Part shown: one piece after another, positions 8,887 through 17,171 of the stretch
Position numbering within the stretch: the stretch's first letter is position 1
How the letters are laid out: each line of letters opens with the position of its first letter
Assembly (NCBI GenBank): GCA_014695295.1
Contig: JACJNY010000007.1
Coordinates: 102,166 to 166,165, forward strand
Source of the DNA: Microcoleus sp. FACHB-61
GTDB taxonomy: Bacteria > Cyanobacteriota > Cyanobacteriia > Cyanobacteriales > Microcoleaceae
Direction of reading: 5' to 3'
DNA: 64,000 bases
The notes under the pieces: generated by a model
The model's database searches: none
The model's input: only the letters and a program-made list of their open reading frames with translations
What the model was told of the DNA's origin: nothing
Position numbers and translations under genes: made by a program

Positions 8887-11800
8887 TTAGGCACCTGCTT
8901 TGAGTTTGCAGAATGAATTAGTTGGGCGCAAATCGCTACTGACAACTGGTGTTGTCCCCGTCTTATCGAAAGCACACATCAAACTTTGTACCCAGTCATC
9001 ATTCCGAGGTACTTCTCTGAAAAATTCCGCCGGTGTAGTCTTTGTGCTAGGAGCCGTAAACCGTTGGGTAAACAAGTCGGGTGGTTGAGATAATAGGCCG
9101 ACATCAAAGCCCCAATTCCGAGCGGGCGGACTGAAGAAAGGAATTGTACCGCCACCGTTAGAAGTCCTGTAAGTATTAATAGGATACAACTCAGGTGAAA
9201 TTCCTGTCGGAGAGAAAACACTGCGAGGTAGAGAACTTCCTAAGCCCGCCAAGAAGGGTCCGTTACTGTAAGCACTGCGATTTAACTGGATGAATGCACC
9301 TATAATTGTGGTACTAATTCCGCCATCTCTCCAGTTTTCTATGAAACGCGGCAAGTTTTGCAGACCGCCATTAAACTCACCTGTACTGGCATCTATTTTC
9401 CGTGAAGGAACGTCCCCTGACCCAACTATTAGATTGAATTCTTGAGATGTCGGAGTTGCAGGTAGTGGTAGCAGCCACTTGGTTTTCTCGACGTTTGAGC
9501 CGATTTGGAGTGAGGAGGCTGATGCTGGTGGCATTGTATCTGTTGCAGGGCTGATTTGCAACACGGGCATTAATAGCGGCTGCTTATCTAGATTTGGTGC
9601 GCTTGAGAATTTCGGCGGTTGTTTAGTCCCATCTGTAAATTGAAAGCCATTATTTGCATTTTGCAAGTTTACCGCGTTGAGAAAAAACAGGGGCTTTGTC
9701 TTCCCGAAATCTAAAGATTGTGGAGTTGTTGCTGAAGCAAACCACAAAGAGTTCTGATTCGTTGTTCGGGGCACTGTGGAACTTGAAGTGTCAAAGACCT
9801 TTATTTTCCCACTTCCCGTCTCAATGCCTAGAGCCATTACTTTAGTAGCGCTTGCATCTTTTAATTTACTATTCCCATCCCTTTCAAAAGCAACTCGACG
9901 GGGAAAGCGTTGCAATGTAGGAATAGGAGGCTCAGCAGTTGTCCCTGCTTTATGAGTATTTAGGCTGTAAGTCTGATCTATCTGAGATGTTGCTGTTAGT
10001 GGTGTTGTAGCAGTTGGATCGAGATACCAATCATTTTCCGTACAGGCCGAAACAGGCAGCTTTGTGCAGACTTCCATTAAATACTCTGGATAATCCCCGC
10101 GTCGCTGAATAGGCGTTACAAAGTTATTGAAGTAAGAACTGTTTAGACCATTACCACTAATAGTCCGGTAGTCAGCGTCCTTGAGATTATCGTTGGGAGT
10201 GCCGTCAACAACGCCACTAGCATTAAATGCACCACTACTGAGTCCATTAGTAACAAAGTTATTGTTATAAAATCCTTGATTCTGCCGAAGTTGAGTAGCA
10301 GGCTGAGGAGCAGGTAGACCGGGAATAGTAGAAGTACCAAATGTCGCCCCGCCTGCATTATTTCTCAGATCAAAATCTCCCTCATTGCGGAAGCCTTCAC
10401 GGAAAGTGCCAGAAAGTATGGTGACAGCATCCCCCAGCACCGTTGCGGGTCGCCAGTCGTCACCCGTACAAGCAGGAAGCCGCGGGTCGCCTTTACGACA
10501 GGCAAAGCTTGTATTGAGGTTACTGCGATCGTAGAAGGCAGTACCCGCACCGTCTGTAAACTCTTGTTGGGTGTGTTTGTTAAACTCTCCTTTGATATAA
10601 ACAGGCAAATTTGATACCAGGGTTAAGCCCTTTTCCTTTACCACGTCTTCCACACTATTAACTTGTGCAGGGGCAGCGCCCCCCCGGAATAGCTTTTCTC
10701 CATTGATCAGCATAATCGCGTTCGGACGACGGGTAGGGTCGAGCCGAGAGTCTGTTGGACTCACTGTTTTGCTTTTATCTTCATCAAAAACGCCTGAACC
10801 TGCGCTGGTTTCTTTTCGCTCGCTGCGATCGGGTAGGGCGTCGTCTCTAGTGGCATAAATGATCCCACTGTATGGTAGAAGATACTCTTTACCAGTAGCA
10901 TTTTTCGGCCCTGTACTAATCGATTGGGTAATTGTTGCCGTGTCACCCCTCATAACACCTATATCCAAAACAGTAGCCCGAATTTCCAAGGGTTGCCGTT
11001 CTTCTAGGGCGAGGTCGTATTTTCCTGATAATTTGGCTTTTTGAGTTCCTGTTAGGGGACTGCTGAGAGTAAAGGTTTCGTCAACATTGGTAGTTGAGTC
11101 ATTGCGGTCTATGGCCTTAATGTCTCTCCCATCCAAAAATGCCACTTCCTTGATCACACCGTCAGGAATATCAGCAGTAGTAGACTTAGCACCCAAGGTG
11201 AAACCGGGCGTACCCAAAATGCCAAAGGAACACACTGTAGCGTCAATGGCTGCGTTATCCGCCAAGGTGCGACTAGCTGGAGCCTTCAGCAGAGCATTTC
11301 TTAAAGGCTCATTAGCAAAGCGACCGTTAGGGAAAACATAATTTGCTTGTTTCTCTAGGTTCGATGGGTTCGCGCCTCCCAGTAAGCCGGTGGTTGGACT
11401 TTGTACAGAAGCAGCGTTGGGTCTTGCCGTAGTAGGAGGAGGGCCGTAAACTACCCCGTTGTTTGAGCCAATGAAAGCGTCGCGCGTCCCTGCTCGCGTA
11501 GTCGTTCCCGGTACGAAATCGCCGCTGACATCTGCAAGGGTTGTACCGAAGTTTCTGGCTGTTGAAGAGGTACTGGGGTCGTAATAACTGCTGATGCAGG
11601 CAATGGGGGTTTGGCCTGGATCTGGATAGGGTTTAGTAGGATCGTAGGCATTATCTGCATAGTGATAAACTGCTGTTGCTCGCATCCGCAAATCGCCCTT
11701 GGCATACTTCTTGGGCGTGTTGATGTCAATGGTACTAACCGCTGCTGGTAGCACTGCTGAAGTGGCAGGCAAGGGATTAGTCGCCCAACCGTTCGCAGGT

Positions 11801-13935
11801 GCAAGAGGATCAGCAGTGCCATTGTTATAAACTTTTTGCACTCCCAGTACAGGCGACATCGGCATCGTATCCGGCCAGACAATAGGGTATGTTTCTGTAA
11901 TTGCAGTTGCCGGATCGTTGTATGTCGGTAATGCTTCTACCGCAGTTGTTGTCGGATTGTCCCATCCAGGCGGGGGTAGGAAAGAATCCACGCGATCGTA
12001 AACTCCGCCCCCTGTTACTACCCGCAGACCCCCAACGCCATCAACTGGTGTTTCAGGTGCTTGGGCCGCTGCTAGTTCCCAGAATCCCGCGCGGTCTGTC
12101 GATCCCACGTCCGCGAGTTCCGTCACGCGAGGGGTGCGAGTGCGTACTTCTGTAGTGTCGGCGCCGTTTTCATCTTGCCATTTTGACCCGACAATTGTTT
12201 GTGGCGGTTCTAACCCGATAAATTTGGGCGGTGTACTGGTATCGTCCCACCGCTGCTGTGGTAAGTTGTTGCCTACTTGGATGCGATCGCCCAGAAGTTT
12301 TTCATCTGTAGGTTCTAATGTGGGGTTTACTGCTGGTAGATTAACAAGTGTGATACCACTGGGGCCTGCAAGACCCCCGCTAATCGCAGTATCCGCGTTA
12401 TTAAGCAGGTTCCACTCTTTTACAGGGCCAAGACTATCCCCAGTACCCTGTATTAAAGATGAGGGAGTTGGGGTGGTGTCTCCAAAAGGCACTTTCCGCA
12501 GTCTTGCTTTAAAGTAACCCTGCAGCGCTCGTCTGCGGCTAGTGACAAAATCTGGTCCTTTTGTAAGTTGCTGGACTGATAATGGATCGGCAGCTATTGG
12601 ATATGTATAGGTATCTAAGGCTGGAGGAGTGGGAGTAGTGCTGGCAATCCATGAGTCTACTACATTTGATAGACGGTCGGAGTAAGCTTGGTTGTTATAA
12701 AGTACGTCTAATTTATTGGTGCTAGTGGATGCGCTAAGTGTTTTTGTAGTTGGCTGTCCACCTTGTATAAAAAGATCCACATTCACCGTTTTTTGGTCAG
12801 TCACAACCCCAGCATTAACTACATTGCCGCTAACAATTATCTTGCTGTTTTCTTGTTCATAAAAACAAGATTTTGGGCTGCTGACTTGAAATAATTTTAA
12901 GTTCGCGCGTGTGGTTGCGAACAAATTGCTATTGGTAAATATCCGCCCGTTTATACTAAAATCAACCCCAGCAGAGAGTTCTAAGTCATCTTCATAAACA
13001 ACCGCATTATTGCTGAGAGGAATACGACTTTGGTCTTGCTGGTACTCTAGAGCTGAAAAGCTTGGAACTCCTTTAAATGCCTCTTCGTTATTGGTGGGGT
13101 TTGGGTTTGTGATGGGTAAATTAACTGTATAGACAAAAAAACTTTTTTTCAGCCTGCCTTCCGATTTATACCAACCCGAATCGCCTACCAAACTAGCGCT
13201 AGTACCAGCCGCCGCAGCACATTTCGGATCTGATATCTTCCCGGTCATCGGTGGAGTTCTTGCCTCTAAAGGCTGTCTTGCTCTGATAAAACTCCCTGCA
13301 TCTGGCGAAGTCGTTTTGCGCTCTGGACTGCGGAAGTAAATACCATAAAGTGTAAAAGTGTCAAACTTGCCGTTGTTGTCCGTATCAACCGCATATTTCC
13401 ATGCAGTATTTATCTGTTCGTCTTTTTCGGCATTCGGGAGCTTCGTAGGGTCAAAGGGAGCGATTGTACCATTCCCGTCGAGATCATACTTAACTGTCAG
13501 TCGCTCTTCACCACCGAATGTATAAATATCCTGAGTAGAACCCGTAGCCGACATCATCCGGTACATTTCATTGTCGGAGGGAGTAGCTGTCGGTCTTTGC
13601 GGGTCTTCCCGCAGCATAAACTGAATTTTCGCTTTTGCCCGATCGAGCGCGGGAGTCGCGGCCGCCAGCACCTGCTGGTTCACGCGCACGTTACGCGCCG
13701 TATTCGCCCGATCGAACGATCGCAGGGTAATCGCCACAGTCAACAATATTACTACCAGCAACACCATCGTCACCGTCGGCAGCACAAACCCCGCCATCGG
13801 TAGTCTTGCCCTCCGGCCCATAGCCATCAGGGTTTGCAGCATTGCTCTCATCAGCCGCTTTGCCCCGGATCTGGTAACACCAGCAATCCGCCGCAGCAGG
13901 GATACGATAACTTTGGATAATTTGCTCTTAAACAT
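8887..13935 (-). CDS. hpsA: Giant hormogonium polysaccharide biosynthesis protein HpsA-like
   Basis: 1682 residues. A basic N-terminus of about 48 residues leads into one membrane segment, AGFVLPTVTMVLLVVILLTV, then a helix (RVNQQVLAAATPALDRAKAK) and a vast Ser/Thr/Pro/Asn-rich region likely exposed outside. The N-terminal block resembles PilX-type minor pilins, but the position of the conserved +5 Glu holds Thr, so processing by prepilin peptidase is doubtful. Size, N-terminal block and the hpsB and hpsC genes downstream fit HpsA, needed for gliding and hormogonium polysaccharide in Nostoc. It is the first gene of the minus-strand cluster; its promoter should lie in 13936-14340. No enzymatic motif was recognised. 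Confidence 0.78.
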   Translation of the reverse strand: MFKSKLSKVIVSLLRRIAGVTRSGAKRLMRAMLQTLMAMGRRARLPMAGFVLPTVTMVLLVVILLTVAITLRSFDRANTARNVRVNQQVLAAATPALDRAKAKIQFMLREDPQRPTATPSDNEMYRMMSATGSTQDIYTFGGEERLTVKYDLDGNGTIAPFDPTKLPNAEKDEQINTAWKYAVDTDNNGKFDTFTLYGIYFRSPERKTTSPDAGSFIRARQPLEARTPPMTGKISDPKCAAAAGTSASLVGDSGWYKSEGRLKKSFFVYTVNLPITNPNPTNNEEAFKGVPSFSALEYQQDQSRIPLSNNAVVYEDDLELSAGVDFSINGRIFTNSNLFATTRANLKLFQVSSPKSCFYEQENSKIIVSGNVVNAGVVTDQKTVNVDLFIQGGQPTTKTLSASTSTNKLDVLYNNQAYSDRLSNVVDSWIASTTPTPPALDTYTYPIAADPLSVQQLTKGPDFVTSRRRALQGYFKARLRKVPFGDTTPTPSSLIQGTGDSLGPVKEWNLLNNADTAISGGLAGPSGITLVNLPAVNPTLEPTDEKLLGDRIQVGNNLPQQRWDDTSTPPKFIGLEPPQTIVGSKWQDENGADTTEVRTRTPRVTELADVGSTDRAGFWELAAAQAPETPVDGVGGLRVVTGGGVYDRVDSFLPPPGWDNPTTTAVEALPTYNDPATAITETYPIVWPDTMPMSPVLGVQKVYNNGTADPLAPANGWATNPLPATSAVLPAAVSTIDINTPKKYAKGDLRMRATAVYHYADNAYDPTKPYPDPGQTPIACISSYYDPSTSSTARNFGTTLADVSGDFVPGTTTRAGTRDAFIGSNNGVVYGPPPTTARPNAASVQSPTTGLLGGANPSNLEKQANYVFPNGRFANEPLRNALLKAPASRTLADNAAIDATVCSFGILGTPGFTLGAKSTTADIPDGVIKEVAFLDGRDIKAIDRNDSTTNVDETFTLSSPLTGTQKAKLSGKYDLALEERQPLEIRATVLDIGVMRGDTATITQSISTGPKNATGKEYLLPYSGIIYATRDDALPDRSERKETSAGSGVFDEDKSKTVSPTDSRLDPTRRPNAIMLINGEKLFRGGAAPAQVNSVEDVVKEKGLTLVSNLPVYIKGEFNKHTQQEFTDGAGTAFYDRSNLNTSFACRKGDPRLPACTGDDWRPATVLGDAVTILSGTFREGFRNEGDFDLRNNAGGATFGTSTIPGLPAPQPATQLRQNQGFYNNNFVTNGLSSGAFNASGVVDGTPNDNLKDADYRTISGNGLNSSYFNNFVTPIQRRGDYPEYLMEVCTKLPVSACTENDWYLDPTATTPLTATSQIDQTYSLNTHKAGTTAEPPIPTLQRFPRRVAFERDGNSKLKDASATKVMALGIETGSGKIKVFDTSSSTVPRTTNQNSLWFASATTPQSLDFGKTKPLFFLNAVNLQNANNGFQFTDGTKQPPKFSSAPNLDKQPLLMPVLQISPATDTMPPASASSLQIGSNVEKTKWLLPLPATPTSQEFNLIVGSGDVPSRKIDASTGEFNGGLQNLPRFIENWRDGGISTTIIGAFIQLNRSAYSNGPFLAGLGSSLPRSVFSPTGISPELYPINTYRTSNGGGTIPFFSPPARNWGFDVGLLSQPPDLFTQRFTAPSTKTTPAEFFREVPRNDDWVQSLMCAFDKTGTTPVVSSDLRPTNSFCKLKAGA

Positions 13936-14340
13936 TGACGCCTTCCTGAATAATTTCAGAGATGGTATTGCAGGTAGTTACTGCTTGACAGTACAATCCC
14001 ATCTTTATTGTTCCCATTTTCCGCAACTTACATATCAGCCTCTTGCACAAATTTAAATCTGTACCTTGGCTGAAAAATAAAACCCACAAACCCGCGACCA
14101 AAATCACCGCCGATAACATATTCTTCAGCGAAAGATTTGCCCTGCAAAGATTTTGGCCTAGGAACTACACCCTAGCTTATTTCACATCCGATTGTCAGTG
14201 TCCAGAGCGAGAATCTGTGCGATCACTCAACAACTGTGATCCGGATCGTATCCGCTGTATTTCCCGGCCCTTGCCTTGCCGACTTTGTTGCTGTGCTCCT
14301 GTTGCTACCGATTTCAATCGCCGGAATCTAGAATGTAGAG

Positions 14341-14465
14341 TGGGCGATCGAATTGTCGTCAGGCGTATCGGTGCGATCGAATCTAATTTGGGCGATCGAA
14401 TTTCCGCGATGCCTCAAAGTGCGATCGAATTTCCGCGATGCCTCAAAGTGCGATCGAATTTTCGT
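14341..14465. repeat. GCGATCGAAT-rich short direct repeats in the hpsA/sulfotransferase gap
   Basis: GCGATCGAA recurs six times here, and a 29-bp unit (GCGATCGAATTTCCGCGATG plus CCTCAAAGT) is present twice in tandem at about 14392-14449. The larger gap 13936-14523 separates divergent genes and otherwise shows no convincing gene. A long frame running through the repeats into the sulfotransferase is not believed to be coding upstream of 14524. Confidence 0.7.
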
Positions 14466-14523
14466 TTTACCCCCCGGCGCACTGTCAGTACAAGTGCAAA
14501 ATATAAACCTACCACCCCCACTC

Positions 14524-15288
14524 ATGAAACAAACTCCCAAACCCCCCGACTTCATCATCATCGGCGCCCAAAAAGGCGGCACAACATCTCTGTACAACTA
14601 CCTAATCCAACATCCCCAAATCGCCCCCGCCGCCCAAAAAGAAATCCATTACTTCGACTTCAACTTCGACAAAAGCCCAGACTGGTACTGTTCCCAATTT
14701 CCCCAGCCCCAAACCGGCGAAAATCTACTAACCGGAGAAGCCAGCCCCTACTACATCTGTCACCCCCAAGTTCCGCAACGAATCCACGATTTATTTCCCG
14801 AAGTTAAAATAATCGCCCTGCTGAGAAACCCAGTAGAACGCGCAATCTCCCACTATTATTACTATATCAAAATAGGCTACGAATCCCTATCCTTAGAAAA
14901 GGCGATCGCCTCCGAACCGGAAAGACTCAAAGGCGAAATAGAAAAACTCCAAACCAACCCAACCTACTACAGTTACGAACACCAACACCACAGTTATCTA
15001 ACCCGAGGCATTTACGCCGAGCAACTCCCAGCCTGGATGAAACTCTTTCCCAAATCACAACTTTTAATCCTCAAAAGCGAAGACTTGTATACCAATCCCT
15101 TCGGCACATACAACAGCGTCTTAGAATTTCTAGAATTGCCGCCGCACCAACTACAAACCTACGAAAAATACAACGCCACCCAATATCCGCCCATCAGCGA
15201 CACAGTATACGAGCAATTGAGAGCATATTTTCGATCGCACAACCAAAGACTCGCCGAATTGTGCGATCGAGATTTCGGCTGGGACTAA
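14524..15288 (+). CDS. PAPS-dependent sulfotransferase domain protein
   Basis: 254 residues from ATG 14524, chosen because the fold starts right after it; the in-frame extension upstream is repeat-derived. The 5'-phosphosulfate loop is FIIIGAQKGGTTSLYNYL and the 3'-phosphate motif is ALLRNPVERAISHYYYY, the two PAPS-binding signatures of heparan/carbohydrate-type sulfotransferases. The EIHYFDFNFDK stretch is also typical. It should transfer sulfate from PAPS to a hydroxyl or amino group of a glycan or other acceptor; the acceptor cannot be read from sequence. It is divergent from hpsA, so sulfation of an exported polysaccharide is a reasonable guess. Confidence 0.87.
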   Translation: MKQTPKPPDFIIIGAQKGGTTSLYNYLIQHPQIAPAAQKEIHYFDFNFDKSPDWYCSQFPQPQTGENLLTGEASPYYICHPQVPQRIHDLFPEVKIIALLRNPVERAISHYYYYIKIGYESLSLEKAIASEPERLKGEIEKLQTNPTYYSYEHQHHSYLTRGIYAEQLPAWMKLFPKSQLLILKSEDLYTNPFGTYNSVLEFLELPPHQLQTYEKYNATQYPPISDTVYEQLRAYFRSHNQRLAELCDRDFGWD

Positions 15289-15335
15289 TCAATATATCTC
15301 CCTTGCATCAAAGCATCGCTCTTCCTCCCATCGGA

Positions 15336-15630
15336 AAGCTCCCTCTTGTCCCCCCCTTATTAAGGGGGGTTAGGGGGGATCGAAACGAAGGTATAAACGA
15401 GAAATACGTGAGGACTTTAAATACTAATCCCCCTTAATAAGAGGCGTTAGGGGCGATCGAAACGAAGGTATAAACGAGACATATTCCTGATTAAGGGGCG
15501 AAAAGAGCGATCGAACTCCACCTTACTACTTAGCCCCTCGATCCCCCCTAGCCCCCCTTAACAAGGGGGGGACAAGATTCCGATCAAAGTCCCCCTTCTT
15601 AAGGGGGATGCGAGGGGGATCGAGATATGT
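15336..15630. repeat. C-run/G-run palindromic repeat modules
   Basis: Four modules of the CCCCCTTATTAAGGGGG type occur at about 15346, 15430, 15535 and 15590. GATCGAAACGAAGGTATAAA occurs twice (15379 and 15457, 78 bp apart). Arms ending GGGGGGATC suggest MITE-like units; a related module is present at 26704-26790. The gap 15289-15693 holds no gene. Confidence 0.75.
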
Positions 15631-15693
15631 GCAACTTCACATTAAATTGGTATAAAAACCTTTTTTGTGCCAGTTGCGCTCAGGACTAAAATA

Positions 15694-16101
15694 TTAAGCA
15701 GCGGCCGTAGCATTTGCTTCCAGAGGCTCGATTTCCTCCGGCGTAGCGTGACGGCGCGGATCGTTAAAGCTGCGTGCCGCTAGCCAGTTAGAATTTTGCG
15801 CCGCCTCGCAACCAATCACGTAAAGCGAAGATTGATTAAAAGCAGCCCAGAGAGCATCACAAGCCTGTTTATCCATCAGTGAATCGGCGATCGGGCGATC
15901 GTGAATCAGAGCAAATAAATCAAACTCATTTCGTTTTGGATTCCACTGATATTGCAAAGTAGGAGCATAACCCATTTCGATCAATTGTGCGATCGCGCGA
16001 TCGGGCGTATATCCGTCCAAATGCACCCGATTGAGATAGATAGACACTTGGACATACTCATCTCTGGCAGGTAGCAGTCGGTAATTCGAGTTAGTCATCA
16101 T
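15694..16101 (-). CDS. Conserved-looking hypothetical protein
   Basis: 135 residues from ATG 16101, selected because GGAG lies eight bases upstream and because the start overlaps the stop of the preceding gene (ATGATGACTAA), implying translational coupling. The frame extends 13 codons further but without such support. Visible segments include YVQVSIYLNRVHLDGYTPDR and an Ala-rich end. There is no membrane segment, no signal peptide and no motif that I recognise. It is the last gene of a three-gene minus-strand cluster headed by a ribbon-helix-helix protein. Confidence 0.6.
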   Translation of the reverse strand: MMTNSNYRLLPARDEYVQVSIYLNRVHLDGYTPDRAIAQLIEMGYAPTLQYQWNPKRNEFDLFALIHDRPIADSLMDKQACDALWAAFNQSSLYVIGCEAAQNSNWLAARSFNDPRRHATPEEIEPLEANATAAA

Positions 16102-16306
16102 TATTTGTCTCCGTGCAGTAGTAATAAGAACGGCCTGCAATATCGGGGCGTTTTTCAGCCTTCATTTTATGCTGAGCACATCGTCGCTTAGCATAAAGGT
16201 CTTTTTCAATTTCAGTCTCGCCAGGGGCATAAAAAGGACGGTGAGGAAGCAGTTCGGCTTCTAAATCCTCCCAAGATTTCTCTGGGTTGTCTGAATCTCT
16301 CAGCAT
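16091..16306 (-). CDS. Small hypothetical protein
   Basis: 71 residues, hydrophilic, with two Cys residues (RRCAQHK and YYYCTET) too few for an obvious zinc site. Its stop codon overlaps the start of the next gene. It begins 56 bp after the ribbon-helix-helix gene, in the same direction, so the three are probably one transcript. Function unknown. Confidence 0.55.
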   Translation of the reverse strand: MLRDSDNPEKSWEDLEAELLPHRPFYAPGETEIEKDLYAKRRCAQHKMKAEKRPDIAGRSYYYCTETNNDD

Positions 16307-16361
16307 TTGTCCCTCGCGGTTTGTTCGAGGATGCCATTTATTCGATATAGTCGATCGGTCA

Positions 16362-16577
16362 TCAGTCTGTTTCCTCAGTTTTGGCGCTCGTCTTGACGCG
16401 CTGGGGCTTTGGCTCTAAAACCGGTTCGTTTTCCTGTAACCAAGTTTCGATGTACTCCAACAGAACCTCATTCATGCTGAGGCTACGCATGGCGCAAGAT
16501 GCTTTGAACTTGGCTCTTGTCTCTTCAGGTAGATAGATTTTTACGGACACAGTTTTGCTTGTTGTCAAAGTTTCCAT
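16362..16577 (-). CDS. Ribbon-helix-helix (CopG/ParG-like) small DNA-binding protein
   Basis: 71 residues. The N-terminal strand SVKIYLPEETRAKFKASC and the helix pair CAMRSLSMNEVLLEYIETWL are the pattern of ribbon-helix-helix repressors, antitoxins and ParG-type partition proteins. The C-terminal tail is Glu/Lys/Pro-rich. It is likely autoregulated, because ATATCGATAT-like palindromes crowd its upstream region (16581-16690), one of them ending at the start codon. No toxin or ParA partner is recognisable next to it, so its regulatory class is undecided. Confidence 0.65.
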   Translation of the reverse strand: METLTTSKTVSVKIYLPEETRAKFKASCAMRSLSMNEVLLEYIETWLQENEPVLEPKPQRVKTSAKTEETD

Positions 16578-16580
16578 ATC

Positions 16581-16690
16581 GCTATATCGATTTGTCTATG
16601 TGTCTAGCCTGACACACAGGCGCGCGATCGGATAGGGTCGCTTATCGATATAAGGACTTGTCGGCTTGTCCCTATATCGATATAATAACA
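16581..16690 (-). promoter_or_regulatory. Operator-like cluster upstream of the RHH gene
   Basis: Three ATCGAT-centred palindromic sites, CTATATCGAT (16582-16591), TTATCGATATAA (16642-16653) and TATATCGATATA (16673-16684), plus a TGTGTC-N6-GACACA inverted repeat (16599-16616), lie between the RHH start and the divergent attenuator promoter. RHH proteins bind such repeated short palindromes, so autoregulation is inferred. Confidence 0.5.
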
Positions 16691-16763
16691 GACATAGCCA
16701 AAAAACGACAACCGCGCCGAGTTAAACGCCATTGCCGTTTCCATACATTCTGCAAAAAAATGT

Positions 16764-16792
16764 TTGACATTCCTACCAGTCTGTGATAGCTT
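16764..16792 (+). promoter_or_regulatory. Candidate promoter of the DAHP synthase leader
   Basis: A perfect -35 hexamer TTGACA (16764-16769) is followed after 17 bp by TAGCTT (16787-16792), which fits the TAnnnT form of the -10 box. Transcription would begin near 16799, about 40 bases before leader peptide 1. Confidence 0.55.
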
Positions 16793-16837
16793 GTCCAATA
16801 GTATTGTGTTTAATCCACAAATCGCAGCACTTCACCC

Positions 16838-16894
16838 ATGTTCACAGCCAACAGCTATTTTTATTATTGGTACAGCCAAGTTCGCCCGGAGTGA
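16838..16894 (+). CDS. Aromatic leader peptide 1 of the DAHP synthase attenuator
   Basis: 18-codon open frame MFTANSYFYYWYSQVRPE ending in TGA. Seven of 18 codons are aromatic, with six in a row (Tyr-Phe-Tyr-Tyr-Trp-Tyr, 16856-16873). The last codons lie inside the 5' arm of the RNA hairpin GTTCGCCCGG/CCGGGCGAAC. A ribosome starved of aromatic aminoacyl-tRNA would stall before that arm, and one that reaches the stop would cover it. No good Shine-Dalgarno is seen. The same design recurs in leader 2. Confidence 0.75.
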   Translation: MFTANSYFYYWYSQVRPE

Positions 16895-16956
16895 ATTTGC
16901 AATTCACTGTGAACATCCGGGCGAACCGCAGATTAACACCTGCGGTTTTGTTTTTT
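16880..16956 (+). promoter_or_regulatory. Attenuator 1: antiterminator helix and intrinsic terminator
   Basis: Arm A1 GTTCGCCCGG (16880-16889) pairs perfectly with CCGGGCGAAC (16917-16926), enclosing an 8-bp hairpin AGTGAATT/AATTCACT (16890-16908). The terminator is AACCGCAG (16924-16931) with CTGCGGTT (16940-16947), followed by TTTTGTTTTTT. The two helices compete for 16924-16926, so forming the first trims the terminator stem from eight to five pairs and detaches it from the U tract. The exclusion is partial, weaker than in attenuator 2. Confidence 0.7.
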
Positions 16957-17001
16957 CTACTTCTTTTCCCAACAACCAATCGACTGCAAGCGAAAACACC
17001 G

Positions 17002-17064
17002 ATGACATTATTCAGTAACTGGTACTACAGCTTTTATTTTTGGCCCAACAAAAGTTCTGGGTAA
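17002..17064 (+). CDS. Aromatic leader peptide 2 of the DAHP synthase attenuator
   Basis: 20-codon open frame beginning ATG 17002 and ending TAA 17062-17064. Eight codons are aromatic, with the run FSNWYYSFYFW at codons 4-14. The closing codons (Lys-Ser-Ser-Gly-stop, 17050-17064) are the 5' arm of the antiterminator helix. It is in the frame +1 to DAHP synthase and ends 107 bp before its start. As with leader 1, ribosome stalling at Phe/Tyr/Trp codons is the expected sensor. Two independent leaders with the same codon bias make chance unlikely. Confidence 0.78.
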   Translation: MTLFSNWYYSFYFWPNKSSG

Positions 17065-17120
17065 ATTGTCGCGCTGTCTTTTCGCACGAACCCGGAACTC
17101 TTAAAAGTTCCGGGTTTTTT
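17053..17120 (+). promoter_or_regulatory. Attenuator 2: mutually exclusive antiterminator and terminator
   Basis: Arm A2 AGTTCTGGGT (17053-17062, end of leader 2) can pair with ACCCGGAACT (17090-17099) in ten pairs with one G-U. The same ACCCGGAACT instead forms the terminator stem AACCCGGAACT/AGTTCCGGGTT (17089-17099 with 17106-17116, loop CTTAAA), followed by a T run. The two helices are fully exclusive. A ribosome at the leader stop masks A2 and allows termination; stalling upstream frees A2 and allows read-through into DAHP synthase. Confidence 0.8.
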
Positions 17121-17171
17121 GTTGGTTTTTCGTTGTCAACCACCCACTTAATTTCCCAGGAAAATACCCTC

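Noticed and set aside
14353..14523. N-terminal extension of the sulfotransferase
   Set aside because: Encoded by GCGATCGAAT repeats; the fold begins at ATG 14524.
16604..16798. 64-residue minus-strand frame opposite the leader promoter
   Set aside because: Overlaps the operator cluster and promoter, no ribosome site, no similarity recognised.
16783..17018. 84- and 93-residue open frames across the attenuator region
   Set aside because: They merely contain the leader peptide frames; their upstream parts have no start signals and cross a terminator.
17040..17171. Longer DAHP synthase starting at TTG 17040
   Set aside because: The extension runs through the attenuator terminator and lacks family similarity; ATG 17172 has a good ribosome site.
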